This document shows, in pieces, positions 47,646 through 57,592 of a stretch of 64,000 nt of DNA. The stretch covers positions 1-64,000 of the forward strand of contig VIIQ02000134.1 in NCBI GenBank assembly GCA_007449985.2, in the 5' to 3' direction. How positions within the stretch are numbered: position 1 is the first letter of the stretch; every line of letters begins with the position of its first letter. The notes under the pieces are model-generated. The model was given only the letters and a program-made list of their open reading frames with translations, did no database searches and was not told where the DNA came from. The position numbers and the translations under genes are program-made. The DNA comes from Desmodesmus armatus. Lineage: Eukaryota > Chlorophyta > Chlorophyceae > Sphaeropleales > Scenedesmaceae.

Positions 47646-50600
47646 ATAGCAGCAGCAGAGTGGCACTTTTGTGTGTGCAGCTGCATCACCAGGGCGTACA
47701 ACATTATCCTAGCTGAACGAGCATGCAGTATGCATCATAGCTACATGTGTAACAAGAATGCATGTCATGCCCATGTCTTGCCCCTCGCCCACTTGATCCC
47801 TCCAGTACCCACCTCCTCAGGCACGCCTGCCTCGTCTGCTTTACGCACAGTGTGGTACCGGGGGGCATGTGTCACCTTCTTGATGCGTATGTCCAGGGCC
47901 ATGTAGATCTTTGCGAACCGTGCCCTGTGCCCGCCGTACGACAGGCTGCTGCTGAAATCCTTCCTGCCGGGCCAGATCTTCACAGTCAGGAAATCCCGGC
48001 TGCAGGGGTCAGGGAACACCTCACCACCCAGTGTGAAGCGGGTCACAAAGTAGCGGCCGAGGGCAGACTGCACATCTAGCAGCGGCTCCTTGTGCCTCAG
48101 GCAGCCCTTGGTGGCCAGCTTGCCACCTTGGTTCTTGCCAAAGGTCTGCAGGATGCCGATCACCCAGCAGTGTGCAGGCCCTGAAGACATGCAAGCAATA
48201 ACAGCAGCAACATGTGTCAGAACCTGTGCCACAGGCTTGCAATCAACAGCGTGGCTGCAGCTAAGCAAAGCAAATCCCTTCTGATGAAAATACGTAATGA
48301 AGTTGGCATGCAGTATCTCACCTATGCAGGTGCGCAGCAAGGGTGGTGTGAGCTCACACAGCCGCCGCTCTCGCACGTCATCTCCCCTGCCTGCTGTGAA
48401 AGACATGGCTAGCAGCATGCTCAGGTCCCTGGCGTCTATGGCCTTGGGAGAGGCCAGCGAGTGGTCAGCAATCTTCACAAGGTCGTCCCTGCGAATCACA
48501 GCACGACAACAAGGGCGTGCACAGGGAAACAGCATAGGTCAGTGGGAGGCATGGGTAGATCTGCCACAGCATCTGCACAGCTGCTTTGGTGCATGCTTTG
48601 CGGTGACAACACCACATTGCTGTTGACTGCACAGCTCCAGCATGCACCTCTCCTGCCCTTGAGCACATCTTAATTGGGATGTGGGAAGTGGCTGGCATGA
48701 GCGCTTGGAGCTTCATAGCTACAGGTTTGTATGTATGCATGCATGTAGGCATGTATGCAGGTGATGTAACCGTAAGCGCATCACTCACGTGCTGAAGGTG
48801 GATGCCAGGGTATTGTCCTGCGGGTCGAGGTGTTGCGGATCAATCTGCCCTGCCTGAAGCTTGCTGCGCGCCTGGCACTGCTTGTACACCTCAGCATACA
48901 CTTCATATGCCAGCAGGCCGCGCTTGGGCATGATGCTGCCACTGCTGCCGCCCTTTGCACGCAGTTGCAGGCCACGGCCCCTGAACACCGCCTGCAGCAT
49001 GCTGTGGACCCTCTTGAACATGGCAGTACCTTTGAAGTCTGCTGCCTCCTTGCCCTGCCACATCACAACACAACAACAAACATAAGTGTGTCAGTTGCAG
49101 CTGACAAGTGTCCAGGCGCTGCCTTGGCCTGTTGAGTGTACCCCATGCCGCTGTCACACCGGCAGTGCAGGTAAAGAGTTTAAGCCCAACACACACCACT
49201 TGACTTCCTCACCTTCAGGCCTGGGTGCCCCTCCAGTATGTACCAGGTCAGGAACCTGGCGGCCAGGTCAGGCCCATCTGAGCCGGACAGGGTTTCGTCA
49301 AAGGGGTTCTTGCGTCGCACGGGGGGCTGTCCAGCAGTCATCTGGAACTCGCAGAACGCCTGGAACACATACAGAGGCACCAAGCGCAAAGTCACTAAGG
49401 CGTGCAGCTAATGGCAAGATACATTGATGCAAGACATGCACATGCTTGTGACATGCACTATAGCCAACGGTCGCAAGTGTGGGGAGTGGGTGTGCTGTTC
49501 TACTCAGCCGCTGCCATTCTACTCAGCCGCTGCCATGCTGTGGGTGCCTGAGTTTGCGTGCACTCACCACAAGGTGCACGCGGAGGCCCTCATACTGGCC
49601 TGCAGTGTTGTTGTTCCCGGCCAGCCGTCGCTTCTCCACCAGCTGCTTCACCTCTGCTGGTGTGTATCTGCAGCAGTGCCAAGCATCAGGTGTGTTTTGG
49701 GTGTGCGTGCTGGCTGGAGGAACAAACACAAACGGAAGTTGTGAAATAGAATCAGCAACACTGCCTCAACACTTGTAAAGCAGCAACACCATCACTGCCT
49801 GTCCCACTTTGCCAACACCACTAACAGACATGGAACCAACAGACATGGCACAGGCTGGCTGTCTGGCTGGCTCATTACCTTGCTGAGGCTTTTGGCTCCC
49901 TGCGTTGCTGGTGTGCATCTGCCTCCTGGTCTGACTCCTCCTGGCTGTCCTCCGACTCGTCGTAAAGGCCACCCAGGATGTCGTCAGCAAGCTCACTGTC
50001 TGCTGCTGTTGGGTCCCACTCGCCGTCCTCCAGGTCTTCCAGCAGCTCTGGGTCGCTGTCATCATCAAACTGCTGTGCTGCAGCTGCTTTTGGGGCCCTC
50101 TTGCGCTTTTGAGGAACGTGTGCATCGTGCTTGGCATCCTGCTCCTGCACCTGTGCTGCTGATGGCTTTGCAGTGCCTGCTTTGCTTGCAGGAGCTTGTT
50201 TGCCTTTGCTGCCCCGACCCATGACAATCTTAAGGGTCTACATTAGCACGTAGAAGCGGGTAACCGAGCTGATATCGTCTCCACAGATTGAACGTGCTGT
50301 TGTGATGGAGGTTATGATGGGACTCTAGGTGCCAGTTCACAACGATACGCGACGATACAGTGCACAAAGGAAAGCCTCAACATAGAAGGATAACATACGC
50401 AGCGCTGCAGCGTTCTCGTTACCCTCACAGGCATGTAACCTGCAAGTAACCGTTTTTGAAACTGTGCGGACTTTGACTAGGTCCGCATGGGTCCGCCAGC
50501 CCATTGACCAAGGTCCGCACTTCGCACTATAAGTACTAGTTAGGGGAGTCAACAGACCCTTAACTCGAAAGAGCTACTTTCCAGGACCTTGGAAGGCCGG

Positions 50601-53600
50601 GAAGGGCCATCAGCAGCGAACAGACAACCAGCAGCAGCACCCCAGCAGCACCCCAGCAGCAGCAACTGTTTAGCCCTGGGCAGCAGCAGCCCTGCAATAA
50701 GAAAGCCTCACCGTGAGGCTCTGGCAGATAACTGTACGCCTATGACAACTTAGTCTCCACAATCCAGGGTACACCCACTTCATCAAAAAAGTTAGAACGG
50801 AAGCGATGCAGTACTGACGCCACCCGAGCGTTATAAATTCTATGTAGCACCACCACCACCCCAGGCTGCCCACCCTGCCGGCTTCCCACCTGGTACGTCA
50901 GTGTGGGCACTGCAAGGTAGTACAGCATGTTGGCAATCGTCAAGTTCTCAGGGTAGCGCAGCACAGCCCAGTCAGCTGACGTGCCTGCACAACAAACACA
51001 CCACAAACAGCAGTCAAACAGCAGTCAAACAGCAGCACGCGGACGTGCCGGCACAATAAACACCACAAACAGCTGTTGCAGCAACAATCAACCTACAGCC
51101 TGCAGTAGGAGTTGCAGAGTTCATCTTGTTTGCATGCACAGCCCCGTTTCTAGACACTGGATGCGACTTCATCTATCCTTCCTGCCAGCCCGTGCCGGTG
51201 AGAGATTGGGGTGCGTCAATTGGTGATAGGCCCTATGGGTACCCTTCGCGCACTGGCGATTGCGGAGGTTGGGGTTTTGTCCCCCAGTACCTGTGCTGAA
51301 CTGTAAGCATAACATGCTTACACTACACTCTGATGTCACAGTATCACTTATCCACCCCGCTGAAACTGCCAAACTACATACAGTATACACTGCAGGGTGT
51401 GAGCACGCAACACAAGAGGGCTCGAGGGTGCACGCTGGAGCCCAATCACCACCGCATGCACACACACACACACACTCCACCCTTTCCACACGCCTGCACA
51501 TGCGTGATACAAGGCTTGAGTTGTACACCAGGGGCTCTGGTCAGACGGGATGCAATCACTACACCCCTGGGGTGTACGTTTAGCCCCAACTGCCGGTCAT
51601 GAACCCCTTGTGCACTATCTAATGCCTGTGACAATCGCATTTGCTACCTGACCCCGAACGCCTCATCATGCAGTATTTAGATAGACAGCTTTAGCTGTAG
51701 TTTGGTGTTGTCTTTGTTTGTAATAGGCAGTGTACAATCCGCATCAGTGCAGGGCACTCAATCGATCACATATAGCCTGGTCGCAGCACTATTAACACGT
51801 TTGCTTCACGTCCATTGCCCCCACACACCCACACCAGCACAGTCCATGTCCGTTGCGTGCCGCGCACCTGGTGCCCCCCGTTCCCCCGGCCTGACCAGCT
51901 GCCGCCTGTGTGCTGCGCGCAGATCCGTGTGGCAGTGTGCATACGAGATGAGCTTCATGGCAACTGTCAGCGTCCACATCATGAGGATGATGCCAGGCAC
52001 AGCGTCAGCCTGACGCAGCACAGCACAGCAGACAGGCCTGTCACTACAGCAGCCACAAGGAATGCAGCAGACGGGTCAGTCTTCCACACCCTGGGGCGGC
52101 ACTAACCACTGCGACAGGCCAGCATGTGAGCAAGTGCGCCCTACTGTACGAGTAGTGTGCACGCTTGCTTCCCCTCAATATGTTGAATTCTTGGACCCTT
52201 TGAGCACACCACAGGCTGGCCTCTGCCCCGCCAATATTGTACAAAAAAGCAGATATTTCTCGTGAAAAGTACCAGAGCAACCCCCGGCCCCTACCTGCTG
52301 TTGCTGGCAGTGCGCCCCTGCTGGTGCGTACCTGTGTGACGTGTATGACGATGCATGGCAGCAGCAGTGCTGCCCCTGAGCAGAAGGTGTGCAGCAGCAA
52401 CATCAGCACCTCCGTCTGACGCACACGCGCGGCACACAGCCGCTGACGCTGCTTCTCATCCTCAATTTTCTTGCAGGCGGCAGACTGGTACTGCAGCAAC
52501 ACGACACGCGCAGACGGGTATATACAGTGACTGTCTTCAGGACCGTATTGATTGTCATCAAGCTGTGCTGCGTGTGTCTTACACACACACACACACACAC
52601 ACACAGCACACGGCAGGTGGCCCAGCCATCCCCTCACACACCTCAGCTTCTTCACCACAAGCGTCCAACTGTGCTGAACCATGTGCAACCGCTGCTATGC
52701 AGAGGCGTGCTGCACCCTGTTTCAGACACTTTCGTGCACCAGTGCTACTGGCAGAAATCTGCATTATGACGCTGACATGAGGGCGGTAGTGCGTGCAGCA
52801 GTGCAACCATCTTGAGAGCACCAGCTTTCTGGCGGCTGCCCTGCCAACATCCCACACCTGCAGCTGCAGCTAGCTCCACTGGCTGACGCCTTCCTTCTCC
52901 CCCCCCCCCCCCCCCCCACACACTACTCTCCCCGCCCTACCGAAGCCCCTTTTGACTGTCGAGGACGCAGCACCCCAAACCAGGTGAACACTTTCCTTGT
53001 TACCTCGCATTGATGCACCTTTTCCTGCAGGTTGATGATGTCCAGCGTTTCCACCTGCCACCGACGCACTACTCGGTACTGAGGGATTACGCCACTGTTG
53101 CTTGCCTATCTAGTAGGGCAGTCTTGGTGAGCTTGCATGTACCCAAGTACTCCATCTGTCGACACACGGTCACATATGCCTTCCCCTCTCCCCCGTTCAC
53201 CTGTGCCCCGCCTCCCATTCGCCTGCCCCCCCCCTTCACCTATGCCCTCCCCCCTCCCCCCTCCCCCTCCCCCGTTCACCTGTGCCTCCACCCTGAGGCA
53301 GTACAGTCCCAGGCGCTCTGCTGTCAGTGCCAGCAGAGACAGTGCCACCAGTGCGGGGAAGGCCAGCACCAGTGGCAGGTTGCCCCTGCCCTTGAGGCTG
53401 CGGCTGATGTAGCTGATGAAGTTCAAACGCCAACCATACTTCAACAGGTTCTCAAGGATCAGCCTGCAGCGGGGCACAGGGAGTTGAAGCAGCCCAACAG
53501 GATGCTATGGGAGTATCAGAGCAGCAAGTATACAAAGCTACAAGCACGACACCCCCCCCCCACCACCTGTACTTCAACATATTTTCAAGTACCAGCCTGC

Positions 53601-56600
53601 AGCGGGGCAGAGAGGGTTGGAGCAGCACAAAATCGTGTTGTGACTACCACAGGGGCCACTGTTCAAGGCCACAAACACCCGCATATCAACGAGTTCTCAA
53701 GGATCAGCCTGCAGCGGGGCAGAAAGAGTCGAAGCAGCAGAACCTGATGCTATCAGAGTATTATATTAGCACGTTACCCACATGACAAAGCTACAAACAG
53801 ACCAACATGACACATGCGGTGTTTGCAGGCGTGGCTGGTACAGGTGCTGCCCGCACCCGCCCTGCCGCCCTGCCCCCCTCCCCCACGCTCACACGGCAAC
53901 ATGCCCTGAGGCTCACATTTGCTTACGCCACGCTAAGCTTCCTCCTGGATTGCAATGACCCCCCCCCCTCCGGACCCCACCTGAAGTTTGTGACGATGAG
54001 TATGATGATGCACAGGTTGAGCAGCCCGTCATGCTTGGCCAGCCATATGCCATCACTCGACAGGTAGCTGTACTTGACAGCAGTGTGCACGGGTGTCGAC
54101 CCACTCATGGGGGCCGCGCTGCACCCCCTGCCGAACCCCCTGCGCCACCATCCACACCCCCCTGCACTCCCCCCAGAGCAGGCAGCCCCCCACTCCTTGC
54201 CCGCTGCGCTGTCACTGCTGCTGCTGCTGGATCAGGGGGAGGATGGTGGTGAGCCTGGGGGGGAGAGGGTCTCCTACAGCCACTGGTGGCAGCAGCCACG
54301 CCAGCCGCCATTGCTGCCGCTGCTGCCAGTGAGGCGTGCTGCGCGCTTGCTGCCTGCTGCTGCTGGTGCTGCTGCTGCAGGAGCTGCTGCTGTAGGGCTC
54401 TGTGCTGGCGCTGGCCTTTGCTGATGGACTCTGGCAACTCGCTGTCTGTTGAGTCTGCCTCCCACCTGCAGCAGGGGGGTGCAGGAGGGGGAGGGCGCAG
54501 GGCAGGGGGGCAGGGGGGTGGAGTGTGTGTGGGCGTTTGGGGGGGGGGGGGGGAGGGGTGGCGGGGGGGGGGGGGCATGCTTGTGTTATCATCTCTGTCC
54601 AGCTGATTTTCCCCTTTCGCAAGCCCGTTGTCATTCGCACACCAACACATCCCTTAAAACATCATGCATGTATGGATATTCGCTGCTCAGGGAAAATGAT
54701 GCATGGTGATATACGCGCAGGTTGGCATAGGGATAGACTCCTGCAACCTGCAGTAAACTGTTGACCCCTAAGGCAGGTGCTCCCAAGGACCTTCCTACAA
54801 GCACCAAGCACCTCGCCAGCCACTGTTTCGTACCTATCCTGCAGCTGCCCCTCTACCTCGCCGGCCTGCTGTGTGCCTGCCAAGCCGCCGCCGCTGCTGC
54901 TGATGGTGTTGACATCAGGTAGCCCCCGAGGATGCACCACGCGCAGGCCAACATCTTCCAGCACTGACAGCCAGCGCTCAGCAGCAGCACGGTTGTCTGA
55001 ACAGAGACAGCATGAAAGACAGTAAAAAAGAAGCTCACTGCGCCGGGCGTTAGCTCTTGCCGTAGGGCGATAAAACTAGCCTTCGAGTACGGCTTTACAC
55101 CACTTGGCAAAGAACAGCAGAAGGGGTCAGCTGACATCCCACCGAAAGGTCACTATGGTGGTAATTCAAAGGCCACCTGTGAGTGATCAGATCAAGCTAC
55201 AGGTGCTTTGTTCTGCCAGCCAAACTTTGGCTGGTTTGTAAACGGCCACAGAGCCTCATTGAGGTCCGACTGCGTAACAAGCCTCGCAGTAACAAGGTGT
55301 CTGTATGCGTAAAAACCACATCCACATCCACAGCAGTTTACTGACGTTGCAGCTCAACCATTGTCTCCCACAGCATGGCATTGTGGACAGCCTGTTGGTA
55401 TGCTATTGGAAAGCTAGCCAGGCATGCCTGGTTTTGATGCTGTTCTCACTAGCGGCTCATGCCTGCTGCACATCTTATGCACACATGCTACGCCATGTCC
55501 TGCGGGTGCTGTGGCTGTCATTGAGAAGCGGTAATGCTGCCCGCCTGCCTGCCTGCCCACCCGCCTGCCTACCTGCTCTGCCGGCCTGCCTGCTTGCCTG
55601 CCTGCCTGCTTGCCTGCCTGCCTGCCCGCCTACCATCCGACCCGCATGCCCGCCCGCCTGCCCCCCCCCCACACACACACACCTGTTGCCAGTCTCAGCA
55701 GCAGGTTTCCCCCCGGCTCCACAATCCTCCACCGCCACTGGTGCTGGCCCGACTGCTCCTCAGGCTGCAGCAGACAGCTCTAGAAATAACAACACAGCAG
55801 CAACACAGGCAGCGGCAGTGTGAATCTGCGCCCGTCACTGTGGTGCCATCAGCGCTTGATTTTCCCTCTTGATACCCGTCGAGAGTGAAGCCAGTGCAGC
55901 GTTGGAGTGCGATCCTGAGGGTGTCAGCAGGTCAGCCATGTAACATGGCCGCCTGCATGTGTGTCAAAGGCCACCAACCCTTCATGGCCCAACACCATGC
56001 TGAGCAGAGCTCAGCAGACTGAGAAGCTGCACCATTCGACTACAGTCTGTGAGCACGTGCTGCAGTGAAGATGGACGGTTTGCTGCACAGCTGCTCCCCC
56101 CCACCTGCACGTCCACCACTCCCCGGGGGCTGCGTGCCACATCCCTCTCACTCCTGTAGTACCTCAGCACAGTGCCAGTCAGCACAAAGTACCTGCAGCA
56201 ACACGGGGGCCGTAAGGGGGGGGACTCAAGCTCAGCGTCTTGCTGTTACTGCTACTACTAAACTGGATCAGGGCTGCACCTGATCACCCTTTCAGGAATC
56301 CAAGTCACACACGAAATGTTGTTGCCGATGTGCTGTGTGAGCCACATGGAAAAGGGGAAGGGGGCGGGGGGGGGGGGTCCGCTGCTGCTGAGCATTTGCC
56401 AAACCCTGGCATTGATTGCATTCTGCTTGAACCAGACCCTATCCATGCGCGCAGTGTGTTGTTGCATCCAGGGCCAAAATCCATCAGTCATGCTTTCCCA
56501 GTGGTGTCTCCCAGTCCGCACTTCCAAAAAACATCACATCATGCTGCTTTCGGGGTTGTGTAGCCCTAGAAAGCATTCAGGCCCCTTGCTTGGTGCTGAA

Positions 56601-57052
56601 AGGTTTCCTCAAATCCACCCAGCCCCCATGGTATCACAAGAGGTTTGAGCCCATCACAGCAAGAACGTTTGTTGCACCACAGCAACCTTGGCCCCTCACC
56701 TCATCTCCCACTCCTGGGCAAAGAGGCCCATCAGCTGCGTAACAGGCCTGTGCTTCAGGAGGTACCCCTGCATACTGATGCTGCCAGAGTACGCCGCATG
56801 CAGCTGCAGAGCACGTTCCAGCGGTTTGCAACAGCAAGGCAACAGATGTCAGTCTCGAGGTGTGCCCACAAGAGACAGCTGCCAGCAATGCACGGGGGGG
56901 GGGGGGCATCCCAAGGTTTGGGAAGGCTGAAGAAATCATGTTCAGCAAGGAGGTGTGTCCTGCTGCCGACGTACTGCATTCTGAAGTTCTTGGTTTGCTT
57001 GAGTCAGCTCCTGGATCTGTGCCTCCAGGGCACTGCTGCGCCGAGGGGACAT
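40178..57052 (-). CDS. DGAT1: Diacylglycerol O-acyltransferase 1 with N-terminal PH domain (MBOAT family)
   Basis: Exons: 56975-57052 (ATG 57052, coiled coil), 56700-56803, 56105-56192 (PH: YFVLTGTVLRYYRSERD), 55683-55764, 54834-54996, 53981-54465, 53280-53463, 53004-53054, 52332-52490, 51868-52009, 50890-50984, 42726-42937, 42373-42420, 41803-41948, 40803-40914, 40178-40406. DGAT1 signatures: YSYLSSDGIW, ENLLKYGW, KLISYAHCH, LRYPENLTIANMLYYL, NFPRSPR, FGDREFYKDWWNA, NMPVHKW, ALGHELVVGVPL (MBOAT His), IGQP.SLLMYVHDYM. It is a multispanning ER enzyme making triacylglycerol from diacylglycerol and acyl-CoA. Breaks: a frame change in the Gln/Ala-rich exon near 54110-54140, an extra base at 40344-40351 and a one-base phase mismatch between 50890 and 42937. 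That intron holds a 6.5 kb transposon. Same strand as the Toc64-like gene upstream. Confidence 0.92.
41321..41469 (+). repeat. Dispersed ~150 bp intronic repeat, copy 1
   Basis: Starts CTGCAGCAATC and contains CCCTGGACCGG, TGCACCGACA, TATCAGGTGAAAC and a CTATGTGCG..CG.AACGCACTTT end. About three quarters of positions match 62540-62688. It lies in a DGAT1 intron. Confidence 0.75.
43219..43290 (-). other. tRNA T-arm/B-box-like sequence (possible SINE remnant)
   Basis: The minus strand reads ACTGG-TTTGGAT-CCAGT: a 5 bp stem with a 7-base loop close to the tRNA T-arm and the pol III B box. No matching acceptor stem, D-arm or anticodon arm could be folded around it, so it is not a functional tRNA. 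Confidence 0.3.
43699..43728. repeat. 30 bp perfect palindrome, copy 2
   Basis: CAGGGGTAGTAAGGG followed by its exact inverse, inside the same DGAT1 intron as the Crypton-like element, 300 bp from its left end. The related copy is at 26994-27023. Confidence 0.92.
44018..44025. repeat. Target-site duplication, left copy (AACTCGAA)
   Basis: AACTCGAA directly outside the left inverted repeat; repeated at 50562-50569. An adjacent A makes 8 or 9 bp both possible. Confidence 0.85.
44026..44049 (+). repeat. Left terminal inverted repeat
   Basis: 24 bp, exact inverse of 50538-50561; begins AAGGGTCTGTTGACTCCCC. Confidence 0.93.
44274..44334. repeat. Left subterminal GCGGAC motif cluster
   Basis: GCGGAC at 44274, 44285, 44295, 44319 and 44329. 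Just outside (44094-44250), GGGAGTTAG-like motifs also recur. Possible recombinase binding sites. Confidence 0.75.
44504..44508 (-). terminator. TGTAA poly(A) signal candidate of the recombinase gene
   Basis: TTACA on plus, 156 nt after the recombinase stop and inside the element. Confidence 0.5.
44664..50222 (-). CDS. Crypton-like tyrosine recombinase with GCR1_C-like DNA-binding domain (1,323 aa)
   Basis: Nine exons: 49879-50222, 49568-49667, 49213-49359, 48789-49054, 48322-48488, 47813-48180, 47193-47593, 46513-47020, 44664-46334. All phases agree and the frame is intact. The N-terminus is basic then acidic. The recombinase core has box I Arg (TAGRGDDVRERRLCEL), a GKNQGGK hairpin Lys, box II THAPRYHTVRK (HxxR), GGW and the likely nucleophile in HSLTRVYL. 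This H..R..GxW...Y pattern is that of Cryptons, which move as circular DNA by strand exchange. Long Gln/Ala-rich stretches follow. A C-terminal WYTDEQAPGY...GSSWRKG..KRRWSDHR segment resembles the GCR1_C domain of Cryptons, then a basic GRPKRRRQQ tail. The family call is inference from motifs. Confidence 0.8.
45270..45307. repeat. (CAG)n microsatellite in the recombinase gene
   Basis: About 12 CAG units, read as poly-Ala on the minus strand. Confidence 0.85.
50466..50518. repeat. Right subterminal GCGGAC/GTCCGC motif cluster
   Basis: GCGGAC at 50466 and GTCCGC at 50481, 50491 and 50513, mirroring the left cluster. Confidence 0.75.
50538..50561 (-). repeat. Right terminal inverted repeat
   Basis: 24 bp, exact inverse of 44026-44049. 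Confidence 0.93.
50562..50569. repeat. Target-site duplication, right copy (AACTCGAA)
   Basis: Direct repeat of 44018-44025, directly outside the right inverted repeat. Confidence 0.85.
52578..52606. repeat. (CA)n microsatellite
   Basis: About 13 CA units in a DGAT1 intron. Confidence 0.9.
52903..52918. repeat. Poly-C run in DGAT1 intron
   Basis: About 17 consecutive C; length uncertain. Confidence 0.8.
53436..53790. repeat. Three ~120 bp direct repeats carrying a DGAT1 splice acceptor
   Basis: A block with TCAAGGATCAGCCTGCAGCGGGGC and its flanks occurs at about 53450, 53584 and 53705, the middle copy more diverged. On the minus strand each copy reads CTGCAG|GCTGATCCTTGAGAA-like sequence, i.e. 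the acceptor and first ~15 nt of the DGAT1 exon 53280-53463. Only the most 3' copy leads into the exon. Confidence 0.75.
54541..54576. repeat. Poly-G runs in DGAT1 intron
   Basis: Two poly-G runs (about 14 and 13 nt) separated by GAGGGGTGGC. Confidence 0.8.
55546..55668. repeat. (TGCC)n/(CCGCC)n pyrimidine-rich tract
   Basis: Degenerate GCCTGCC and CCCGCC units over about 120 bp in a DGAT1 intron. Confidence 0.8.
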
Positions 57053-57592
57053 GCAGCATGCAGGTCACCAGGAACACTGGGCACGGGCGAGGCTCGGACC
57101 AACTTCCGAGCACACAATCTCGCAAAAACGTCAAGTCAGTTAAGTGAAAGTGGCGTAAGCATACAGTTGAACAAAGTGAACCTTGACGATTGATCTGGGC
57201 AAACTGGTACGAAGGCCGCAGATGCCAGACTCCAACACAGTGCGGAGGTTTGGACCAACGAGATAACATGATGATCGCATACCAGGAAGCCGTGATCGCT
57301 CAACCGTTACAACTGCCTGCAACTGCATGTCATGTGTCAGACACAGTATCCGCAGGGGTACAGGGGCCCGACAGCCTGGATGCCCTTGTTGACTGGCATC
57401 ATGAGCTGGATCACAGCGATCTGAAACCTGAATCAGAAGCTGCAGTACCGAAGCAGGACAGATACACTGACTCATGATTCATGAGTCATGAAGCACACCT
57501 CACCCCTGCCCCCCCCCCCCCCCCCCCCCAACACACACAAACACATCCTTCACCACTTCCCCCATACACCTGACTGCACCCCCAAAGCCCCC
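57053..57592. other. Intergenic region, DGAT1 5' / Toc64-like 3'
   Basis: 540 bp between two genes on the same strand. It should hold the DGAT1 promoter and 5' UTR. A TTACA (57307-57311) about 285 nt past the Toc64-like stop could be its poly(A) signal. A ~20 nt poly-C run sits at 57510-57529. Confidence 0.55.

Larger units (their letters stand above)
44026..50561 (-). mobile_element. 6,536 bp Crypton-like tyrosine-recombinase transposon with terminal inverted repeats
   Basis: Bounded by 24 bp perfect inverted repeats (44026-44049 and 50538-50561, outer end AAGGGTCTGTTGACTCCCC) and flanked by the 8 bp direct repeat AACTCGAA. Inside each end lie GCGGAC/GTCCGC motifs: five at 44274-44334 and four at 50466-50518. 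It carries one nine-exon minus-strand gene for a Crypton-like tyrosine recombinase, with no reverse transcriptase. It is inserted in a DGAT1 intron (42938-50889) in the same orientation. Known Cryptons are generally described without terminal inverted repeats, so this combination is unusual. An alternative is a YR gene carried inside a DDE-type TIR element, but no DDE gene is visible. Confidence 0.85.

Noticed and set aside
52640..52860. Minus-strand open frame VWDVGRAAARKLVLS... as a DGAT1 exon
   Set aside because: Exons 53004-53054 and 52332-52490 join in phase 0 and read naturally; this frame lacks DGAT1 similarity and a good donor.
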